DNA from: an uncultured Oscillospiraceae bacterium | Lineage (GTDB): Bacteria > Bacillota > Clostridia > Oscillospirales > Oscillospiraceae | Direction of reading: 5' to 3' | Assembly: GCA_950097245.1 (NCBI GenBank) | Contig: CATNCS010000015.1 | Coordinates: forward strand, 1 to 40,841 | Length of the DNA: 40,841 bases | Part shown: positions 32,056 through 40,475 of the stretch, piece by piece | How positions within the stretch are numbered: position 1 is the first letter of the stretch | Layout of the letters: each line of letters starts with the position of its first letter | The notes under the pieces: model-generated | Told to the model about the DNA's origin: nothing | The model's database searches: none | Seen by the model: the letters and a program-made list of their open reading frames with translations, nothing else | Translations under genes and position numbers: made by a program

Positions 32056-33036
32056 TTAGGCCAGGGCGGCGGTGATGATGGCCATGGAGTAGACCTCCTG
32101 GGCGTTGCAGCCCCGGGACAGATCGTTGATGGGGGCGTTCAGGCCCAGCAGAATGGGGCCGTAGGCCTCGAAGGAACCCAGACGCTGGGCGATCTTATAG
32201 CCGATGTTGCCGGCGTTGATGTCGGGGAAGATAAAGGTGTTGGCGTAGCCGGCCACCTGGGAGTTGGGGCACTTGGTCTCAGCCACACGGGGGGAGACGG
32301 CGGCGTCGAACTGGAGCTCGCCCTCGATGGGCACCTCGGGCATAGCGGCCTTGGCCTTGGCGGCGGCGTTGCGCATCTTGTCCACGTCCTCGCCCTTGCC
32401 GGAGCCGAAGGTGGAGTAGCTGAGGAAGGCCACCTTGGGGTCCACGCCGAAGATTTTGGCGCACTCCACGGTCTCAGAGCAGATCTCCACCAGCTCGTCC
32501 TCGCTGGGATTGATATTGATGGCGCAGTCGGCCATAGCCAGCACCATGTTGCCGCCGGTGGCGGAGGGGCGAACCAGAATGAAGCAGGAGGAGACGATCT
32601 TGTTGCCCGGCTTGGTCTTCACCAGCTGGAGGGCGGGGCGGACGGTATCGGCGGTGGAGTAGGTGGCACCGCCCAGCAGGGAGTCGGCCACGCCCATGGC
32701 CACCAGCATGGTGCCAAAGTAGTTGCCCTTCTTCAGCATGACCCGGCACTCGTCGGCGGTCATCTTGCCCTTGCGCAGCTCCACCATTTTCTCTACCATG
32801 GCGTCCATGTCCGGGTAGGTCTCGGGGTCGTAAATCTCAGCGCCCCGGATGTTGAAGCCGGCCTCCTCGGCGGCGGCCTGGATTTCCTCCTCCTTTCCGA
32901 TGAGGATGGGGGTCAGGAAGGTGCCGGACAGCAGACGTGCGGACGCCTCCAGGATGCGGGGGTCGGTGCCCTCGGTGAAGACGATCCGCTTGGGGCTCTT
33001 CTTCAGGATGTTGATAAGGGTTCCAAATCCAAACAT
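32056..33036 (-). CDS. pta: Phosphate acetyltransferase
   Basis: A 326-residue Pta that converts acetyl-CoA to acetyl phosphate in acetate fermentation. KRIVFTEGTDPRILEA, the GGATYSTADTVRPALQLVKTKPG block and the C-terminal INDLSRGCNAQEVYSMA match short single-domain clostridial Pta enzymes. A phosphate butyryltransferase would differ in these blocks. GGAGG precedes the ATG. The promoter is TTGCAT, 17 bp, TACCAT on the minus strand. ackA is not adjacent. It is monocistronic and divergent from an XRE gene. Confidence 0.96.
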   Translation of the reverse strand: MFGFGTLINILKKSPKRIVFTEGTDPRILEASARLLSGTFLTPILIGKEEEIQAAAEEAGFNIRGAEIYDPETYPDMDAMVEKMVELRKGKMTADECRVMLKKGNYFGTMLVAMGVADSLLGGATYSTADTVRPALQLVKTKPGNKIVSSCFILVRPSATGGNMVLAMADCAININPSEDELVEICSETVECAKIFGVDPKVAFLSYSTFGSGKGEDVDKMRNAAAKAKAAMPEVPIEGELQFDAAVSPRVAETKCPNSQVAGYANTFIFPDINAGNIGYKIAQRLGSFEAYGPILLGLNAPINDLSRGCNAQEVYSMAIITAALA

Positions 33037-33091
33037 TTTACATCATGCCTCCAAATCAAAATTGGTGTATCTCACCAGAATCACAGTTATC

Positions 33092-33120
33092 ATGGTAGCA
33101 TTTCCCGGAGAAAAATGCAA
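33092..33120 (-). promoter_or_regulatory. pta promoter
   Basis: On the minus strand, TTGCAT (33120-33115), a 17-bp spacer, then TACCAT (33097-33092). Confidence 0.7.
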
Positions 33121-33185
33121 GAGCCGTATGATAGTTTTCTGCCGGGCGGCCGGGAAAAATTCCAAGGGAATTTTGAAATTTCCTC

Positions 33186-33214
33186 TTTACGGACGGTAAT
33201 GGGTCAGTTATACT
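33186..33214 (+). promoter_or_regulatory. Promoter of the XRE gene
   Basis: TTTACG (33186-33191), a 17-bp spacer, then TATACT (33209-33214). Confidence 0.65.
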
Positions 33215-33260
33215 ATACCAAGTGTATTTTATCCCATTCAAGTTGAGGTGGAGAGAGATT

Positions 33261-33977
33261 ATGAAGATAGACAATCCGGAGTTTCCCCGCACCCTTTCCC
33301 TGCTGCGGCAGGAGAAGGGGGTGAGTCAGCGCACCGCCGCCGACGTCCTGGGCATCTCCCAGGCCCTGCTCAGCCACTATGAGAACGGCGTCCGGGAGCC
33401 GGGGCTGGCCTTTGTGGTGCGGGCCTGCGACTACTACGGCGTGTCCGCCGACTTCCTGCTGGGCCGCACCCTCACCCGGGACGGTGCCACCATTTCCCCC
33501 GACGAGCTCTACGACATCAGCGACGAGAAGAACAACTCCCTGCGGGGAGGCGTGCTGGCCCTGCTGAGCAAAAAGCTGCTGGTCAACTCCATCGGCGTGC
33601 TCTTCGGCCTGCTGGGCAAAACGGGCAGCCGGGAGGCCATCCAGGCCGCCGCCGGCTACCTGTCCACGGCGGTGTACACCGTCTACCGCCGGCTCTACGA
33701 CGCCAACCCGGACAACAACCCGGACTTCTTCTCCGTCCCGCCCCGGCACTTCCAGGCCGGCCTGGCGGAGGCCGATATGAAGTGCTGCGAGGCCGAGCTG
33801 GCCGACGCCCTGGCCGCCCACGTGAAGGACAAGGGGCCTATGCCCGAGATGACCAACGACGCCCTGGCCCGGGACTACCCGGTGCTCTACCAGTCCATCC
33901 TCCAGGTGGTCCACTCCACCGGCGAGCGGGTCACCGCCATCAGCGGGGGACGGAAGGCCAAACAGGAGAAGAAATAG
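33261..33977 (+). CDS. XRE-family regulator with helical C-terminal domain
   Basis: A 238-residue cytoplasmic protein. The Cro/C1-type HTH is at about residues 8-63 (VSQRTAADVLGISQALLSHYENGVREP, then YYGVSADFLLGRT). A 170-residue, mostly helical C-terminal region without recognised family follows; it contains a hydrophobic segment LLVNSIGVLFGLLG and ends in a basic KKAKQEKK-type tail. It starts at ATG 33261, behind GAGGTGGAGAGAG. It is divergent from pta across about 220 bp. Regulation of pta is possible but unproven. Confidence 0.82.
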   Translation: MKIDNPEFPRTLSLLRQEKGVSQRTAADVLGISQALLSHYENGVREPGLAFVVRACDYYGVSADFLLGRTLTRDGATISPDELYDISDEKNNSLRGGVLALLSKKLLVNSIGVLFGLLGKTGSREAIQAAAGYLSTAVYTVYRRLYDANPDNNPDFFSVPPRHFQAGLAEADMKCCEAELADALAAHVKDKGPMPEMTNDALARDYPVLYQSILQVVHSTGERVTAISGGRKAKQEKK

Positions 33978-33992
33978 ACTGTAGGGGAGCAC

Positions 33993-34172
33993 AAAAGCCT
34001 TCCCCTTTAGGGGAAGGTGCCCCCGAAGGGGGGCGGATGAGGCGTTCGGCGAAGCCGAACATACGAAGTACACAAGGTTTGCACCCCTTTTTTGCTTCGC
34101 ATATTTCGCCTGCGGCGAAATGCCTCATCAGTCACGGCTTCGCCGTGCCAGCTTCCCCTAAAGGGGAAGCCC
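33993..34172. repeat. Mosaic MITE-like repeat, copy 4
   Basis: About 180 bp. The left end AAAGCCTTCCCCTTTAGGGG and the right end CTTCCCCTAAAGGGGAAGCC are inverted. The inner hairpins are TTCGGCgaaGCCGAA, ATTTCGCCTGCGGCGAAAT and CACGGCTTCGCCGTG. The central ATACGAAGTAxACAA block and the following hairpin are shared, inverted, with the copy at 2322. The gap 33978-34297 holds only repeats. Confidence 0.85.
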
Positions 34173-34202
34173 TGCCCTGCGGGGGACGGGATTTTGGCGC
34201 GC

Positions 34203-34273
34203 TGTAGGGGCGCACATTGTGCGCCCGTTCCCCAATACGTATAGCCAGCGGGCGGACAATGTCCGCCCCTACA
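34203..34273. repeat. Double-hairpin TGTAGGGG repeat
   Basis: A 71-bp unit. The left tip is GCACATTGTGC and the right tip GGACAATGTCC. It ends 24 bp before the lepA ATG, so it lies in the probable lepA leader. Confidence 0.88.
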
Positions 34274-34297
34274 TTCCAAACCAGAGAGGTTTTGCAT

Positions 34298-36106
34298 ATG
34301 ACCGACCAATCTAAAATTCGTAATTTTTCCATCATCGCCCACATCGACCACGGCAAGTCCACCCTGTCGGACCGGCTGATTGAGCTGTGCGGGGCGGTGG
34401 AGCAGCGGCAGATGGAGAGCCAGCTGCTGGACAACATGGACCTGGAGAAGGAGCGGGGGATCACCATCAAGGCCCGGGCGGTGCGGCTGGACTACCAGGC
34501 GGAGGACGGGGAAATTTACCACCTGAACCTCATCGACACACCGGGGCACGTGGACTTCAACTACGAGGTCAGCCGCTCCCTGGCGGCCTGCGAGGGGGCG
34601 GTGCTCATTGTAGACGCCTCCCAGGGCATCGAGGCCCAGACCCTGGCCAACACCTACCTGGCTATGGAGCACGACCTGGAAATTCTCCCGGTGGTGAACA
34701 AGATCGACCTGCCCGCCGCCGACCCGGCGCGGGTGAAGGAGGAGATTGAGAACGTCCTGGCCCTTCCCGCCATGGACGCCCCGGAGATTTCCGCCAAGCA
34801 GGGGATCAACATCCCCGCCGTGCTGGAGGACATTGTCACGAACATCCCCGCCCCGGAGGGGGACCCCGCCGCCCCCCTGAAGGCCCTGATTTTCGACAGC
34901 CAGTACGATCCCTACGTGGGAGTAATCGTCTACTTCCGGATTATGGAAGGCTCTCTGAAAAAGGGGATGAACGTGAAAATGATGGCCTCCGGGGCCAGCT
35001 ATCAGGTGCTGGACTGCGGCTATCTGAAGCCCCTGGGGATGGAGCCGGCGGAGGAGCTGTCCGCCGGGGAGGTGGGGTGGTTCACCGCCTCCATCAAGAA
35101 CGTGAAGGACACCAGCGTGGGCGACACCATCACCGGGGCGGACAACCCGGCCAGTGACGCCCTGCCCGGCTACCGCCCCGCCCAGGCCATGGTCTACTGC
35201 GGCATCTACACCGAGGACGGGAGCAAGTACCCCGACCTGCGGGACGCCCTGGAAAAGCTCCAGCTCAACGACGCCTCCCTGTCCTTCGAGCCCGAGTCCT
35301 CGGTGGCCCTGGGCTTCGGCTTCCGTTGCGGCTTTTTGGGGATGCTCCACATGGAGATTATCCAGGAGCGGCTGGAGCGGGAGTTCGACCTGGACCTGGT
35401 GACCACATTACCCTCGGTAATATACGAGGTCACCAAAACGGACGGGACTGTGGTCCGGGTGGACAACCCCCACAACTACCCCGACCCCGGCTCCATCTCC
35501 ACCGCCAAGGAGCCCTATGCCAAGGTGTCCATCATCTCCCCGCCGGACTACGTGGGCAACATCATGCCCATGTGCCAGGACCGCCGGGGCATCTTCAAGG
35601 ATATGCAGTATCTGGACACCAATCTGGTGGAGCTGCACTACTCCATGCCCATCGGCGAGATCATTTACGACTTCTTCGACGCCCTCAAGGCCCGGACCAA
35701 GGGGTACGCCTCCCTGGACTACGAGCTGGAGGGCTACGAGCCCAGCGACCTGGTGAAGGTGGACCTGCTCCTCAACGGCGACCAGGTGGACGCCCTCAGC
35801 TTCATCGTCCACCGGGACAAGGCCTACGGCCGGGCCCGGCGCATCTGCGAGAAGCTGAAGGAGAACATCCCCCGCCAGCTCTTCGAGGTGCCCGTCCAGG
35901 CGGCCATCGGGGGCAAGATCATCGCCCGTGAGACTGTCAAAGCCATGCGGAAGGACGTGCTGGCCAAGTGCTACGGCGGCGACATCACCCGGAAGAAGAA
36001 GCTCCTGGAAAAGCAGAAGGAGGGCAAGAAGAAGATGCGCACCCTGGGCACCGTCCAGCTGCCCACCGAGGCATTTATGGCGGTTTTGAAGCTGGATGAG
36101 GAATGA
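34298..36106 (+). CDS. lepA: Elongation factor 4 (LepA)
   Basis: A 602-residue ribosome-associated GTPase. G1 is AHIDHGKST (14-22), G2/G3 RGITIKA and DTPGHVDF, G4 NKIDLP. The EF-G-like domains and the LepA-specific C-terminal region ([45 protein letters not shown]) are complete. It helps translation initiation and stalled-ribosome rescue. The start is ATG 34298, where GAGAGG precedes by 9 bases. A terminator follows at once. hemW, its frequent partner, is not adjacent. Confidence 0.97.
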   Translation: MTDQSKIRNFSIIAHIDHGKSTLSDRLIELCGAVEQRQMESQLLDNMDLEKERGITIKARAVRLDYQAEDGEIYHLNLIDTPGHVDFNYEVSRSLAACEGAVLIVDASQGIEAQTLANTYLAMEHDLEILPVVNKIDLPAADPARVKEEIENVLALPAMDAPEISAKQGINIPAVLEDIVTNIPAPEGDPAAPLKALIFDSQYDPYVGVIVYFRIMEGSLKKGMNVKMMASGASYQVLDCGYLKPLGMEPAEELSAGEVGWFTASIKNVKDTSVGDTITGADNPASDALPGYRPAQAMVYCGIYTEDGSKYPDLRDALEKLQLNDASLSFEPESSVALGFGFRCGFLGMLHMEIIQERLEREFDLDLVTTLPSVIYEVTKTDGTVVRVDNPHNYPDPGSISTAKEPYAKVSIISPPDYVGNIMPMCQDRRGIFKDMQYLDTNLVELHYSMPIGEIIYDFFDALKARTKGYASLDYELEGYEPSDLVKVDLLLNGDQVDALSFIVHRDKAYGRARRICEKLKENIPRQLFEVPVQAAIGGKIIARETVKAMRKDVLAKCYGGDITRKKKLLEKQKEGKKKMRTLGTVQLPTEAFMAVLKLDEE

Positions 36107-36109
36107 GGA

Positions 36110-36137
36110 AAGGGTCCCGCGGTTACGCGGGACCCTT
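36110..36137. terminator. Terminator shared by lepA and AP2 gene
   Basis: A 12-bp stem, AAGGGTCCCGCG (36110-36121) with CGCGGGACCCTT (36126-36137), and a GTTA loop. The loop contains the reverse complement of the TAA stop of the convergent AP2-domain gene. Confidence 0.85.
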
Positions 36138-36602
36138 CCCTTTTCCGGAGCCGTTCCGGCCAAATTCGGCCAAAAATTGATCGTGCAGATTCTCTTCCGC
36201 CCGTTTTCTGGCCTCTACGGCATCCTCAAAGCGGGCAAAGCTGCCCAGATATTGCCGTCTTCCTTTAAAGCAGATAGACGCCCGCCACATCCCTTTGGAT
36301 GCCCGCCAGTCCACTCCGGGCACGCCGCTGGTGTTGTTCCGCCGCACTGTCTTGGCCTCCAGCATCTCCACGCAGGTGCCGTCTATGTAGGTCAGGCAGG
36401 AGAGCCCCCGCTCCACGCACTGCCCGCAGCTGGCTGTTTTCCCGCTGCGCAGGCGGCCGGTTGTGACCACCGTCTCCCGTCCGCAGTCGCACCGGCACCG
36501 CCAGGCTGTCCGTTTTCCCATATTGGGCGCGGGCTCAATGACGGTCAGACGGCCGAATCTCTGTCCGGTCAGATTCAATTTCTTTCTGGAATATGCCTCC
36601 AC
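36123..36602 (-). CDS. AP2-domain DNA-binding protein, mobile-element type
   Basis: A 159-residue protein. The N-terminal LTGQRFGRLTVIE motif and the Cys cluster (C36, C38, C40, C59, C62) form the zinc-binding module common in phage proteins. The AP2/ERF-like domain is at about residues 91-140 (SGVPGVDWRASKGMWRASICFKGRRQYLGSF). Such proteins occur in prophages and often partner homing nucleases; no nuclease motif is seen here. The start is GTG 36602 with GGGAGG 9 bases upstream. Its stop lies in the terminator loop. The region upstream is bounded by 20-bp inverted repeats next to a serine recombinase, so phase-variable expression is possible. Confidence 0.8.
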   Translation of the reverse strand: MEAYSRKKLNLTGQRFGRLTVIEPAPNMGKRTAWRCRCDCGRETVVTTGRLRSGKTASCGQCVERGLSCLTYIDGTCVEMLEAKTVRRNNTSGVPGVDWRASKGMWRASICFKGRRQYLGSFARFEDAVEARKRAEENLHDQFLAEFGRNGSGKGKGPA

Positions 36603-36627
36603 CAGGTGCGCCTCCCGCTGTGCGTTG

Positions 36628-36647
36628 TATTTGCAGGATGGTGTACC
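36628..36647 (+). repeat. Left inverted repeat of candidate invertible segment
   Basis: TATTTGCAGGATGGTGTACC. Its inverse occurs at 36753-36772 with one mismatch (19 of 20). The central GT at 36643-36644 is reversed (AC) at the right site. It lies about 25 bp upstream of the AP2 gene start. Confidence 0.75.
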
Positions 36648-36739
36648 TTTATGTAAGGCATTTTTTTCAAATAATTTTTCGTATAAATATTGAAAATCAA
36701 GTATTTTTCTGATAGGCTGTATATGGATTGAAGTGGGGT

Positions 36740-36773
36740 ATATTTGCAGGAAGGTACACCTTCCTGCAAATAT
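36740..36773. repeat. 34-bp palindrome, right repeat of candidate segment
   Basis: Two perfect 16-bp arms, ATATTTGCAGGAAGGT and its inverse, around an AC dinucleotide (36756-36757). The right half is the inverse partner of 36628-36647. Arms around a 2-bp core match the geometry of serine-recombinase crossover sites. It lies 7 bp beyond the recombinase stop. No T-tract follows. Confidence 0.75.
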
Positions 36774-36779
36774 GCCCCT

Positions 36780-37394
<615 letters not shown>

Positions 37395-37456
37395 TCAGCC
37401 TCCTGTTTTTATTTCTCTATAGGCTGTTTTGTGGGGATTGTTGTACGTTTCAGGGC

Positions 37457-37490
37457 AACAAAGGGACCGGCCCCCGGAGGACCGGTCCCT
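37457..37490 (-). terminator. Terminator of the hemerythrin fusion gene
   Basis: A 9-bp stem, AGGGACCGG (37462-37470) with CCGGTCCCT (37482-37490), and TTTGTT following on the minus strand. Confidence 0.7.
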
Positions 37491-37519
37491 CTCCAATGCT
37501 GATTGCTTCGCGGGCCGTG

Positions 37520-38902
37520 TCAGATCAGCCCCGCGGCCCGCTGTTTTTCAAAGAAGGCGTCGATTTTGGATTTGATCTCCGCGTGCTTTAAATATTTCAG
37601 CAGATAACCCGCCGGCTTGAGAGCCAGCAGCTCCCGCACGATGGCCGGGTCGTCTGTTCCGGTGAGGAAAATCACCGGGATTTTGGCGAAGGATTTTTCA
37701 AACCGGAGCATCTCCAGGGTCTGCTTGCCGTCCACCACGGGCATCTCGTAGTCCAGCAGGATCAGGTCGGGCCGGTTCAGGGTGATGGCCCGGATAGCGG
37801 CCACTCCGGACTCGGCCATGGAGATGTCGTAGTCCTCGCTCAGCAGGCCCTCCATGCTCTTTCGGATGGTGGAGGAGTCGTCCACCACGAGGATTTTCGG
37901 CTTGTGGTGGATTTTGTCCTGAATTTCCTGCTCCTTCCGCTCCATCAGATACTTCTCCACCTCGGCCCGGGCGTTTTCCTGGCCGATGGGGGTGGCGATG
38001 CCCTTCTGGGTCAGGTGGGGGGCGATGGCGCAGTAGGCGAAGTAGCCCGAGCCGCCTGTGTTGAACAGCAGGCTGATCTGGAGCTTTTCTCTTTTGAGGA
38101 TCCGGCGGAACTGGTCGTAGGACAGGAGGTTTTCCTCCTTCAGGGAGTAGCTTTCGGCGGCGGGCAGGTGATCCAGCACCCGGCCCACAAACTGCTGGGC
38201 CGTATACCGGGAGGCGTGGACCAGCATGGAGTCCAGCTTGCTGGTCTGCACGCCCAGGATTTTTCCCACTGTGTTGACCAGCAGCTTCTCCTCAAAGACC
38301 AGGATGATCTCCTGCTTCAAATCGTCCTTCGGCGTTCCGTAGACCAGGCGGTAGTAGACCCCTTTGCCGAATTTCTCTCCGCCGTAGGCGTCGCTGACCA
38401 GCTGGGACTCCAGGTGGAACATGTCGAACACCAGCTGGACGATCACCTTCTTCATGGCCTCCTGCTCCTCGCCGGGCAGGAGGTTTTCCCACTTTCTCTC
38501 ATGCCTGCCGGTAATGGCCTGATCCTCCGTCAGGGTGTGGCCGATCAGCCACCCGCTGCAGACGCCCAGAAAGTGCTCCACCGCATCGGGGGCGTAGTTT
38601 GCCTGCTCCAGCTCCTGCTCCAGGGCCGGGAGGGTGTGTTCCCGGAAGCCCCGGTGGATGCGCCGGTGCTCCTCCAGCCCCTCGTATCCGATGGAGGCCA
38701 TATAGGCCTCCTCATCGGCAAAATGCTTCATCGCGTGGCTTCTGAAGTATTTAATCCCCTCCTGACAGGTCCACTGGCTGTCCTTTTCCTCCTCTCTGAA
38801 GGTGAAGAGCTTGTTGATGATTTTAAAAAGACGCTGGTGCTCCTTGTCGATCGCGTCCACTCCGATGCTGTACTCATCCCGCCATTCAAATTGTGTCTCC
38901 AT
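37520..38902 (-). CDS. Hemerythrin-CheX-like-response regulator fusion
   Basis: A 460-residue soluble protein. Residues 5-135 are a bacteriohemerythrin with all seven iron ligands visible: His22, His60, Glu64, His79, His83, His122 and Asp127. Residues 145-330 form a middle region (FEEKLLVNTVGKILGVQ...SMLVHASRYTAQQFVGRVLDHL) that may be CheX-like. Residues 335-455 are a REC domain: Asp341/Asp342, phospho-acceptor Asp384 in LLDYEMPV, Thr415 and Lys429. There is no kinase or DNA-binding output. The start is ATG 38902 behind GAAAGGAG. The promoter is TTGCGC, 17 bp, TATAAT. It probably links oxygen or redox sensing by the di-iron site to phospho-signalling. The order of domains is unusual. Confidence 0.85.
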   Translation of the reverse strand: METQFEWRDEYSIGVDAIDKEHQRLFKIINKLFTFREEEKDSQWTCQEGIKYFRSHAMKHFADEEAYMASIGYEGLEEHRRIHRGFREHTLPALEQELEQANYAPDAVEHFLGVCSGWLIGHTLTEDQAITGRHERKWENLLPGEEQEAMKKVIVQLVFDMFHLESQLVSDAYGGEKFGKGVYYRLVYGTPKDDLKQEIILVFEEKLLVNTVGKILGVQTSKLDSMLVHASRYTAQQFVGRVLDHLPAAESYSLKEENLLSYDQFRRILKREKLQISLLFNTGGSGYFAYCAIAPHLTQKGIATPIGQENARAEVEKYLMERKEQEIQDKIHHKPKILVVDDSSTIRKSMEGLLSEDYDISMAESGVAAIRAITLNRPDLILLDYEMPVVDGKQTLEMLRFEKSFAKIPVIFLTGTDDPAIVRELLALKPAGYLLKYLKHAEIKSKIDAFFEKQRAAGLI

Positions 38903-38948
38903 AGTCCTGCTCCTTTCTTTCCGATGCGGTGACATCAATTTATCCTTT

Positions 38949-38977
38949 ATTATACAGCACAACGAAAAGAAGCGCAA
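38949..38977 (-). promoter_or_regulatory. Promoter of the hemerythrin fusion gene
   Basis: On the minus strand, TTGCGC (38977-38972), a 17-bp spacer, then a perfect TATAAT (38954-38949). It lies within 50 bp of the divergent spoIID promoter. Confidence 0.8.
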
Positions 38978-38988
38978 GTGGATTTGCG

Positions 38989-39017
38989 GCATATTATAAC
39001 CGCCTGTCCCATAGAAT
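38989..39017 (+). promoter_or_regulatory. Sigma-E-type promoter of spoIID
   Basis: GCATATT (38989-38995), a 14-bp spacer, then CATAGAAT (39010-39017). The Bacillus sigma-E consensus is KMATATT, 14-15 bp, CATACAnT, which is matched except for one -10 base. The downstream spoIID gene is a known sigma-E target. Confidence 0.75.
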
Positions 39018-39042
39018 AGAGGCAAAGGGGGCGGCGAAGTTG

Positions 39043-40098
39043 GTGCGAGAGGACAAGAGAGCGGGAGGGGGAATCCGGCAGACGGTGAGTGCGGCCCTGC
39101 TTTTCACGCTGGTCCTGTTTTTTCTCCCGGCGCTGGCAGTCCGGGGGGAGCCCGTCTACCGGGGCGGGGAGCCGGGCGGCCTGTCCGGCGGAGAGGGGGA
39201 GGGCGTCCTGTCTGCGGACCGCCTGCCCCCCGCCGTGCCCGCCGGAACCCGGGACAAGGGGAGAGCGGTGCGCCTTTTGACCAGGGAGGGCACCGTTGTG
39301 GAGCTGACCATGGAGGAGTACCTGTGGGGGGTGGTGGCGGCGGAGATGCCCGCCTCCTTCGAGGAGGAGGCGCTGGCCGCCCAGGCCTGTGCCGCCCGGA
39401 CCTACACCGTCATCCGCCAGAACGGCAGCTCCGGCAAGCACCCGGAGGCGGATATCTGCGGCGACAGCACCTGCTGTCAGGCCTACATCCAGCGCTCCGC
39501 GGCGGAGGCCCGGTGGGGGCTGAACGCCGGGGAGTACGGGGAGAAGATCGACCGGGCGGTGGCGGAGACAGACGGGCTGGGCGTCCTGTATGAGGGGAAG
39601 CCCATCCAGGCCCTGTTTTTCTCCTCCGCCGCCGGCAGGACGGTGGACGCGGCGGAGGTGTGGGGCAACTCGGTGGCCTATCTGAAGAGCGTGGACAGCC
39701 CCGAGGGGGAGGAGGTGCCCAACTACCGCACCCAGGTGGCGCTGGGGGCGGAGGAGGTCAAGTCCCTCACCCTGGCCGCCTACCCCGGGGCCGACCTGTC
39801 CGGCGACCCGTCAACCTGGTTTGGAGAAGCCAGCCGGAACGAGGGGGGCGGAGTGATCTCCGTCCCCCTGGGGGGCGTCACCCTCACCGGGGGACAGGTG
39901 CGGTCCCTGTTCTCCCTGCGGTCGGCCTGCTTCACCGTGGCCTGGGACGGGGCAAGCTTCACCTTTGACGTCACCGGCTACGGCCACGGGGTGGGGATGA
40001 GCCAGTACGGGGCCAACGCCATGGCAAAAAACGGCAGCTCCTTTGAGGACATCCTCACCTGGTACTACACCGGCGCTGAGGTGGGGGAGCTCTGGTAA
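39043..40098 (+). CDS. spoIID: Stage II sporulation protein D
   Basis: A roughly 351-residue membrane-anchored lytic enzyme. The basic N-terminus with an anchor (about residues 12-32) leads to a linker, then the SpoIID domain with MEEYLWGVVAAEMPASFEEEALAAQACAARTYT and the C-terminal GYGHGVGMSQYGANAMA. SpoIID cuts peptidoglycan glycan strands during engulfment, with SpoIIP and SpoIIM. The start is GTG 39043 (TTG 39040 is possible). A sigma-E-type promoter lies 25 bp upstream. spoIIID and other usual neighbours are absent. Confidence 0.95.
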   Translation: MREDKRAGGGIRQTVSAALLFTLVLFFLPALAVRGEPVYRGGEPGGLSGGEGEGVLSADRLPPAVPAGTRDKGRAVRLLTREGTVVELTMEEYLWGVVAAEMPASFEEEALAAQACAARTYTVIRQNGSSGKHPEADICGDSTCCQAYIQRSAAEARWGLNAGEYGEKIDRAVAETDGLGVLYEGKPIQALFFSSAAGRTVDAAEVWGNSVAYLKSVDSPEGEEVPNYRTQVALGAEEVKSLTLAAYPGADLSGDPSTWFGEASRNEGGGVISVPLGGVTLTGGQVRSLFSLRSACFTVAWDGASFTFDVTGYGHGVGMSQYGANAMAKNGSSFEDILTWYYTGAEVGELW

Positions 40099-40112
40099 AG
40101 AGAAAATTGGCG

Positions 40113-40162
40113 TGTAGGGGCGCATATTATGCACCCGCAGGCGGATGGTATCCACCCCTACA
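40113..40162. repeat. Degenerate double-hairpin repeat
   Basis: A 50-bp unit. The left part TGTAGGGGCGCATATTATGC is intact. The right part GGATGGTATCCACCCCTACA has two changes, and the spacer between halves is shortened. Confidence 0.8.
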
Positions 40163-40177
40163 GGGCGGTGGTTTTTT

Positions 40178-40206
40178 GACAGGGCGGGGAAAATCCCCGC
40201 TCTGTC
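40178..40206. terminator. Hairpin, possible spoIID terminator
   Basis: A 13-bp stem, GACAGGGCGGGGA with TCCCCGCTCTGTC (one G-T pair), and a 3-base loop. It has Cs rather than a T-run after it. Confidence 0.55.
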
Positions 40207-40260
40207 CCCTTGTTTGGAAAATTTTTTCAAAAAACCCTCCATTTCAAATGTGAATAAATC

Positions 40261-40289
40261 TTGACAGAAAAGCCCTTTGCATTTACAAT
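40261..40289 (+). promoter_or_regulatory. rny promoter
   Basis: A perfect TTGACA (40261-40266), a 17-bp spacer, then TACAAT (40284-40289). The strongest promoter in the window by eye. Confidence 0.85.
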
Positions 40290-40296
40290 GTTGGGT

Positions 40297-40475
40297 GGAC
40301 AAGTATTGAAAAACCTGTGGGGATGTTTTTCAGTTGCCGCGGGGGAGGAGGGCTGTCCGCCTGTCCAGCCCCTTGCGGCCTTTTACTGCAAGCCCGCGCC
40401 GGAGGAAGCTCCGGCGGCGGGCGCCGCGGCGGTCCGCCGCGGCCACGAAAAAATTTGGAGGTGTTACAAGACCCA
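40297..40475 (+). ncRNA. Structured 5' leader of rny
   Basis: About 180 bases of leader. It has GAAAAAC/GTTTTTC (40308-40331), then a very GC-rich stretch with CGCCGGAG/CTCCGGCG and CCGCGGCGG/CCGCCGCGG hairpins, and finally GGAGGTG before the ATG. It could control RNase Y synthesis by self-cleavage, but no known riboswitch was recognised. Confidence 0.5.

Noticed and set aside
36740-36773. The palindrome as the recombinase gene's terminator
   Set aside because: It follows the stop codon, but neither side has a T-run, and its partner repeat at 36628 and the 2-bp core fit a recombination site better.
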